Below, one piece after another: positions 7,338-9,815 of a DNA stretch of 9,815 bases. The position numbers were made by a program, and so were the translations under genes. Positions within the stretch are counted from its first letter, which is position 1; every line of letters starts with the position of its first letter. The DNA comes from JASFRI01 sp050115015 (GTDB taxonomy: Bacteria > Acidobacteriota > Polarisedimenticolia > CBDVAL01), in the NCBI GenBank assembly GCA_050115015.1, contig JASFRI010000144.1:1-9815 (forward strand), written 5' to 3'. The notes under the pieces are model-generated. The model saw only the letters and a list, made by a program, of their open reading frames with translations. It did not search any database and was not told where the DNA came from.

Positions 7338-7340
7338 AAT
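7312..7340 (+). promoter_or_regulatory. Possible promoter of purC
   Basis: TAGAAT at 7335-7340 matches the -10 consensus at five of six bases and overlaps the TAG stop of the preceding gene. The spaced -35, TTTCCC at 7312-7317 with a 17-base spacer, is weak (three of six). Transcription would start near 7347 and give a leader of about 112 nt before ATG 7459. No terminator is visible between the beta-helix gene and purC, so read-through is an alternative. Confidence 0.35.
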
Positions 7341-7458
7341 AGTCGCCGAGGCGGGCCGACCCCCGGACCGCAGCATCCCAGCCGCCGAGACCGCTCCCGG
7401 ACGCACCACGTGTGGACGCCCGGACTCGTGCTGCATCGGCGGTCCCCGACGGAGACCC

Positions 7459-8352
7459 ATGAGCGTCGTTCTCGAGACCCGGATCGAGGGCGCGACCTTC
7501 CTGCGCCGCGGGAAGGTCCGCGACATCTACAGAGCGGGCGACGACCTGCTGATCGTGGCGACGGACCGGCTGTCCGCCTTCGATCACGTGCTTCCCGACG
7601 GCATCCCCGACAAGGGTGCCGTGCTGACCCGGCTGTCGAGGTACTGGTTCGAGCGGACGAGCGACCTGGTGCGCAACCACCTGATCTCGATGGAGCCCGG
7701 CGACTATCCGGAGCCGTTCCGGTCCCACGGTGCGCTCCTGCGGGATCGCTCGATGCTGGTCCGCTCGCTGGAGATGTTCCCGGTGGAGTGCGTCGCGCGC
7801 GGCTACCTCGTGGGCTCCGGGTGGAAGGAGTACCAGAAGACCGGCGGCGTGTCCGGCGTGAAGCTCCCGGAAGGCCTGCGCCTGTGCGATCGCCTCCCGG
7901 AGCCGATCTTCACACCCGCCACCAAGGTGGACGACGGTCACGACGAGAACATCTCCTTCGGGACCATGTGCGAGATCCTCGGGGAGGACCTGGCATCCCG
8001 GCTGCGGGCGCTGACGATGGAGATCTACACGACCGCGTTCCGCCTGGCGGAGAAGGCGGGCATCCTCCTGGCCGACACGAAGTTCGAGTTCGGCCGGGAT
8101 GCGGACGGGGAGATCGTCCTCGCCGACGAGGTGCTCACGCCGGACTCCTCGCGGTTCTGGCCCGCCGCCGAGTACGCGCCGGGGCGGAACCAGCCGTCGT
8201 TCGACAAGCAATACGTCCGCGACTACCTGGAGAAGATCGGCTGGGACAAGAACCCTCCGGTCCCGTCCCTGCCGGCGGAGATCGTGCAGGGAACCGCGGA
8301 CCGCTACCGCGAGATCTACACCCGGCTGACTGGCCGCCCTTTCGACGGATGA
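7459..8352 (+). CDS. purC: Phosphoribosylaminoimidazole-succinocarboxamide synthase (SAICAR synthetase)
   Basis: PurC (EC 6.3.2.6) is a cytoplasmic enzyme of de novo purine synthesis that joins CAIR and aspartate with ATP to form SAICAR. The 297-residue protein is full length for the longer form of the family (about 300 residues, as in yeast Ade1, versus about 240 in E. coli). Visible family motifs, in order: GKVRDIY at 18-24 (nucleotide-binding region), FDHVLPDGIPDKG at 41-53, VARGYLVGSGWKEY at 112-125, LPEPIFTPATK at 146-156 with DENISF at 162-167, LLADTKFEFG at 203-212, and LADEVLTPDSSRFWP at 221-235. The start at ATG 7459 has GGAG at 7451-7454. It sits 121 bp after the beta-helix gene and is convergent with nagZ, 31 bp apart. 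No other pur gene is visible, so it stands alone here. No anomaly seen. Confidence 0.97.
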   Translation: MSVVLETRIEGATFLRRGKVRDIYRAGDDLLIVATDRLSAFDHVLPDGIPDKGAVLTRLSRYWFERTSDLVRNHLISMEPGDYPEPFRSHGALLRDRSMLVRSLEMFPVECVARGYLVGSGWKEYQKTGGVSGVKLPEGLRLCDRLPEPIFTPATKVDDGHDENISFGTMCEILGEDLASRLRALTMEIYTTAFRLAEKAGILLADTKFEFGRDADGEIVLADEVLTPDSSRFWPAAEYAPGRNQPSFDKQYVRDYLEKIGWDKNPPVPSLPAEIVQGTADRYREIYTRLTGRPFDG

Positions 8353-8383
8353 GTGGCGTGGGGCGGCGGCGTCCGGAGCGGGG

Positions 8384-9445
8384 TCAGCTCTCGCCGGTTC
8401 CGAACGCCTCGACCAGGTCGGCACGTGCCGCCGCAAAGGGAGGGGCCTCGGGCCGCTCGCCCGCCCGCAGGCGGAGGGAGCGGACGCGGCGGGCCGCCTC
8501 GGACAGGCGCGAAGCGGGGAGCGTTCCCGCCTGAACCTGGCGCACGATCTCGTCCCGCAGGCGGATCATCCGGGGTCGCGTGTGACACACGAGCACCTGG
8601 TCGCACCCGGCGGCCAGGGACGAGACCGCCGCGGCCAGCCAGCCCTCCCCCTGGTCCACGGCCCCCATCTCCAGGTCGTCGGCGATCGCCACCCCGTCGT
8701 AGCCGAGCTCGCCGCGCAGGAGGCCGCGGATCACGGCCGGTGAGCCGGAGGCGGGGCGGGGCTCCGGGTCGAGGCACGCGTAGTGGGCGTGGCCGATCAT
8801 CACCGCCGGGGCCGCTGCCGCGCAGATCCGGAAGGGGAGCAGGTCCTCCCGGCGGAACGCGGCCCCGTCCTTCGCGACGGACGGGCGGGCCTCGTGGGAA
8901 TCGACGGAGGTGGGGCCGAGCCCCGGGAAGTGCTTGCCCACCCCGAGGACCCCGGCCCCGGCGAGCCCCTTCAGGAACGCCCGGCCCGCGGCCCCGACGC
9001 GTCCGGGGTCCGTGCCGAAGGAACGGTCCCCGATGCCGTTCGGCGCGCCGGGGGCGGAGAGGTCCAGGACCGGCGCGAAGTCGACGTGAAAGCCCAGGGC
9101 CGCCAGGCTCCGGCCGAGCAGGCGAGCGAACGCCGCCACGCGCTCCGGCGATCCGGCCCCCACCTCGGCGGCGGCGGGGAGGGGCCCGAGGAGGGGCCGC
9201 AGCCGCTCCACGCGGCCGCCCTCCTGGTCCACCCCCACGAGGCGGGGGACGTCCTCCCCTCCCGCCAGCCAGGCGGTCAGGGCGGCGGTCTGGGCGGGGT
9301 CCCGGATGTTGCGGGCGAAGAGGATGACCCCGCCCGGCCGCACGTCCTCCAGGAAGGCGCGCAGGCCCTCCGAGGGGGTCTGCTCGTCGATGCCGACGAA
9401 CAGGACCTGCCCCGCCTCCTCCCGCAGGCGCTCGATCGCGGTCAT
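8384..9445 (-). CDS. nagZ: Glycoside hydrolase family 3 beta-N-acetylhexosaminidase, NagZ type
   Basis: NagZ removes N-acetylglucosamine from GlcNAc-anhydroMurNAc muropeptides during peptidoglycan recycling. The 353-residue protein has no signal peptide, as expected for a cytoplasmic enzyme, and is a single GH3 TIM-barrel domain of normal length. Motifs seen: VDQEGGRV at 72-79 (substrate pocket), DFAPVLD at 122-128, GDRSFG at 139-144, KHFPGLG at 171-177, VDSH at 181-184 with the Asp-His acid/base dyad (D182, H184), and ADDLEM at 255-260 with D256 as the predicted nucleophile. The usual KHFPGHG is KHFPGLG here, a substitution near the catalytic loop. ATG 9445-9443 follows an excellent GGGGAGGAG site (9449-9457). 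It is convergent with purC; the nearest good promoter lies about 200 bases upstream (9655-9684). A broader beta-glucosidase label is possible, but the His-Asp dyad favours NagZ. Confidence 0.95.
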   Translation of the reverse strand: MTAIERLREEAGQVLFVGIDEQTPSEGLRAFLEDVRPGGVILFARNIRDPAQTAALTAWLAGGEDVPRLVGVDQEGGRVERLRPLLGPLPAAAEVGAGSPERVAAFARLLGRSLAALGFHVDFAPVLDLSAPGAPNGIGDRSFGTDPGRVGAAGRAFLKGLAGAGVLGVGKHFPGLGPTSVDSHEARPSVAKDGAAFRREDLLPFRICAAAAPAVMIGHAHYACLDPEPRPASGSPAVIRGLLRGELGYDGVAIADDLEMGAVDQGEGWLAAAVSSLAAGCDQVLVCHTRPRMIRLRDEIVRQVQAGTLPASRLSEAARRVRSLRLRAGERPEAPPFAAARADLVEAFGTGES

Positions 9446-9448
9446 CCG

Positions 9449-9457
9449 CTCCTCCCC
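9449..9457 (-). promoter_or_regulatory. Ribosome binding site of nagZ
   Basis: Read on the minus strand, GGGGAGGAG lies three bases before the ATG at 9445-9443. It is close to the ideal anti-16S complement and fixes the nagZ start. Confidence 0.8.
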
Positions 9458-9576
9458 GTCGCTCCCCCCGGCGCCGGCGGCAAGTGCCCCCGTTCACGGT
9501 TCCGAGGGCATCCGGCCGCCGCCGCATCGGCACCGGCGTCGTCCTGCTCCCCGTGGCGTCGCGCGCCCCGGAAGGG

Positions 9577-9600
9577 GGCCCCGGCCCCGATACCGGGGCC
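9577..9600. repeat. GC-rich inverted repeat in the nagZ upstream region
   Basis: GGCCCCGG at 9577-9584 and CCGGGGCC at 9593-9600 are perfect 8-bp inverted arms around 8 bases. A nested alternative pairs 9583-9589 with 9594-9600 around a 4-base loop. In the nagZ transcript this would be a very stable hairpin well upstream of the ribosome binding site. Confidence 0.5.
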
Positions 9601-9654
9601 AGGAGCCCCGCGCAGGGGCCACCGGCGCGGACGACACGGGCGCACCGCTTCCGT

Positions 9655-9684
9655 AATCTACTCGAACCAGGACGGTTCTGTCGA
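9655..9684 (-). promoter_or_regulatory. Possible promoter of nagZ
   Basis: On the minus strand, TCGACA (9684-9679) matches the -35 consensus at five of six bases, and TAGATT (9660-9655) matches the -10 at four of six, with an 18-base spacer. Its -35 abuts that of the rightward promoter at 9685-9690. It implies a leader of about 200 nt for nagZ. Confidence 0.42.
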
Positions 9685-9713
9685 TTGCGCGACGTCGCCG
9701 CGGGGGCTATATT
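9685..9713 (+). promoter_or_regulatory. Rightward promoter near the window's right end
   Basis: TTGCGC at 9685-9690 (four of six) and TATATT at 9708-9713 (five of six) are 17 bases apart. The -10 lies in a GGGCT/AGCCC inverted repeat (9704-9708 and 9715-9719). Transcription would start near 9720, directly before a GC hairpin (GCCCGGC 9725-9731 with GCCGGGC 9734-9740). It would serve the possible gene starting at 9773. Confidence 0.48.
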
Positions 9714-9772
9714 CAGCCCGTGCCGCCCGGCCTGCCGGGCGCCGCGGTCGCATCGGGGGGGCCGGAGCGGGC

Positions 9773-9815
9773 GTGAAACCAACCGGACCAGCAAACCCCC
9801 GATGTGACCGGATTT
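9773..9815 (+). CDS. Possible start of a rightward gene (partial, unidentified)
   Basis: A GTG at 9773-9775 opens a frame that stays open to the window's end, encoding MKPTGPANPRCDRI and onward. GGAG at 9764-9767 lies five bases upstream, and a plausible promoter (9685-9713) lies about 50 bases before that. Only 14 codons are visible, too few to identify a family. The first residues do not look like a signal peptide. The ATG at 9800 is followed immediately by TGA and is not a start. The call rests on the promoter and ribosome binding site context alone. Confidence 0.33.
   Translation, partial: MKPTGPANPRCDRI

Larger units (their letters stand above)
9446..9654 (-). other. Long GC-rich leader/intergenic region upstream of nagZ
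   Basis: This stretch of about 210 bases has no convincing gene on either strand. If the minus-strand promoter at 9655-9684 is right, nearly all of it is the nagZ 5' untranslated region. It holds clustered GGGGCC/GGCCCC blocks between 9565 and 9620, including an inverted repeat GGCCCCGG/CCGGGGCC (9577-9584 and 9593-9600, loop of 8). No T-run follows on either strand, so it is not an intrinsic terminator. I recognise no known riboswitch. Small open frames exist but have no ribosome binding site or family signature. Confidence 0.4.

Noticed and set aside
5619..7526. A 635-codon minus-strand frame across the beta-helix gene
   Set aside because: It is a Val/Arg/Gly-rich antisense shadow with no motif; the plus strand has a signal peptide, TSP3 repeats and IPTL-CTERM.
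9577..9600. GC-rich hairpin as an intrinsic terminator
   Set aside because: No T-run follows on either strand, and it lies upstream of nagZ rather than after a gene.
8316..9794. Long open frames on both strands across nagZ in other frames
   Set aside because: Their products are Arg/Pro/Gly-rich and match nothing, whereas the 8384-9445 frame has every NagZ motif.

Overview
The window is high-GC bacterial chromosome with ordinary coding density. It carries no CRISPR array, tRNA, rRNA, insertion sequence or phage gene that I can see. The host is a Gram-negative-type bacterium: one gene starts with a lipoprotein signal peptide, one protein ends in an IPTL-CTERM (exosortase-type) sorting signal, and a NagZ-type cell-wall recycling enzyme is present. 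IPTL-CTERM, thrombospondin type 3 (TSP3) repeats and choice-of-anchor domains together at this GC fit Acidobacteriota or a similar deep-branching soil or sediment phylum. That placement is inference; the sequence contains no phylogenetic marker strong enough to settle it.

Layout from left to right. (1) Positions 1-60, minus strand: the first 20 codons of a lipoprotein that runs off the left edge. (2) 152-1477, plus: a secreted HEAT-repeat protein, divergent from the lipoprotein. (3) 1478-1703: a relatively AT-rich intergenic region with a good sigma70-type promoter and a leader of about 135 nt. (4) 1704-5390, plus: a 1228-residue secreted protein with two copies of a propeller-like-plus-TSP3 module, then a beta-sandwich-like stretch and an ASH/choice-of-anchor-D-like domain, closed by a strong intrinsic terminator at 5418-5448. 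(5) 5483-5511: a second promoter of the same design. (6) 5553-7337, plus: a 594-residue right-handed beta-helix protein with a Cys-rich insert, choice-of-anchor-Q module, TSP3 repeats and a C-terminal IPTL-CTERM. (7) 7459-8352, plus: purC, purine biosynthesis. (8) 8384-9445, minus: nagZ, convergent with purC. (9) 9446-9772: a long intergenic region with two promoters whose -35 boxes abut back to back, one for nagZ and one reading rightward to a possible gene start at 9773.

The centre of interest is the pair of large secreted proteins. They are adjacent, both carry TSP3 calcium-binding repeats and Cys-rich DC/GG-type inserts, and each is driven by a separate promoter of nearly identical form (TTGAC[A/G], 17 bp, TATATA). 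One has an envelope-sorting tail and the other has none. I infer a co-expressed surface/extracellular pair, one anchored or processed at the envelope and the other released, but no enzymatic function can be read from either. purC and nagZ look like ordinary housekeeping neighbours.
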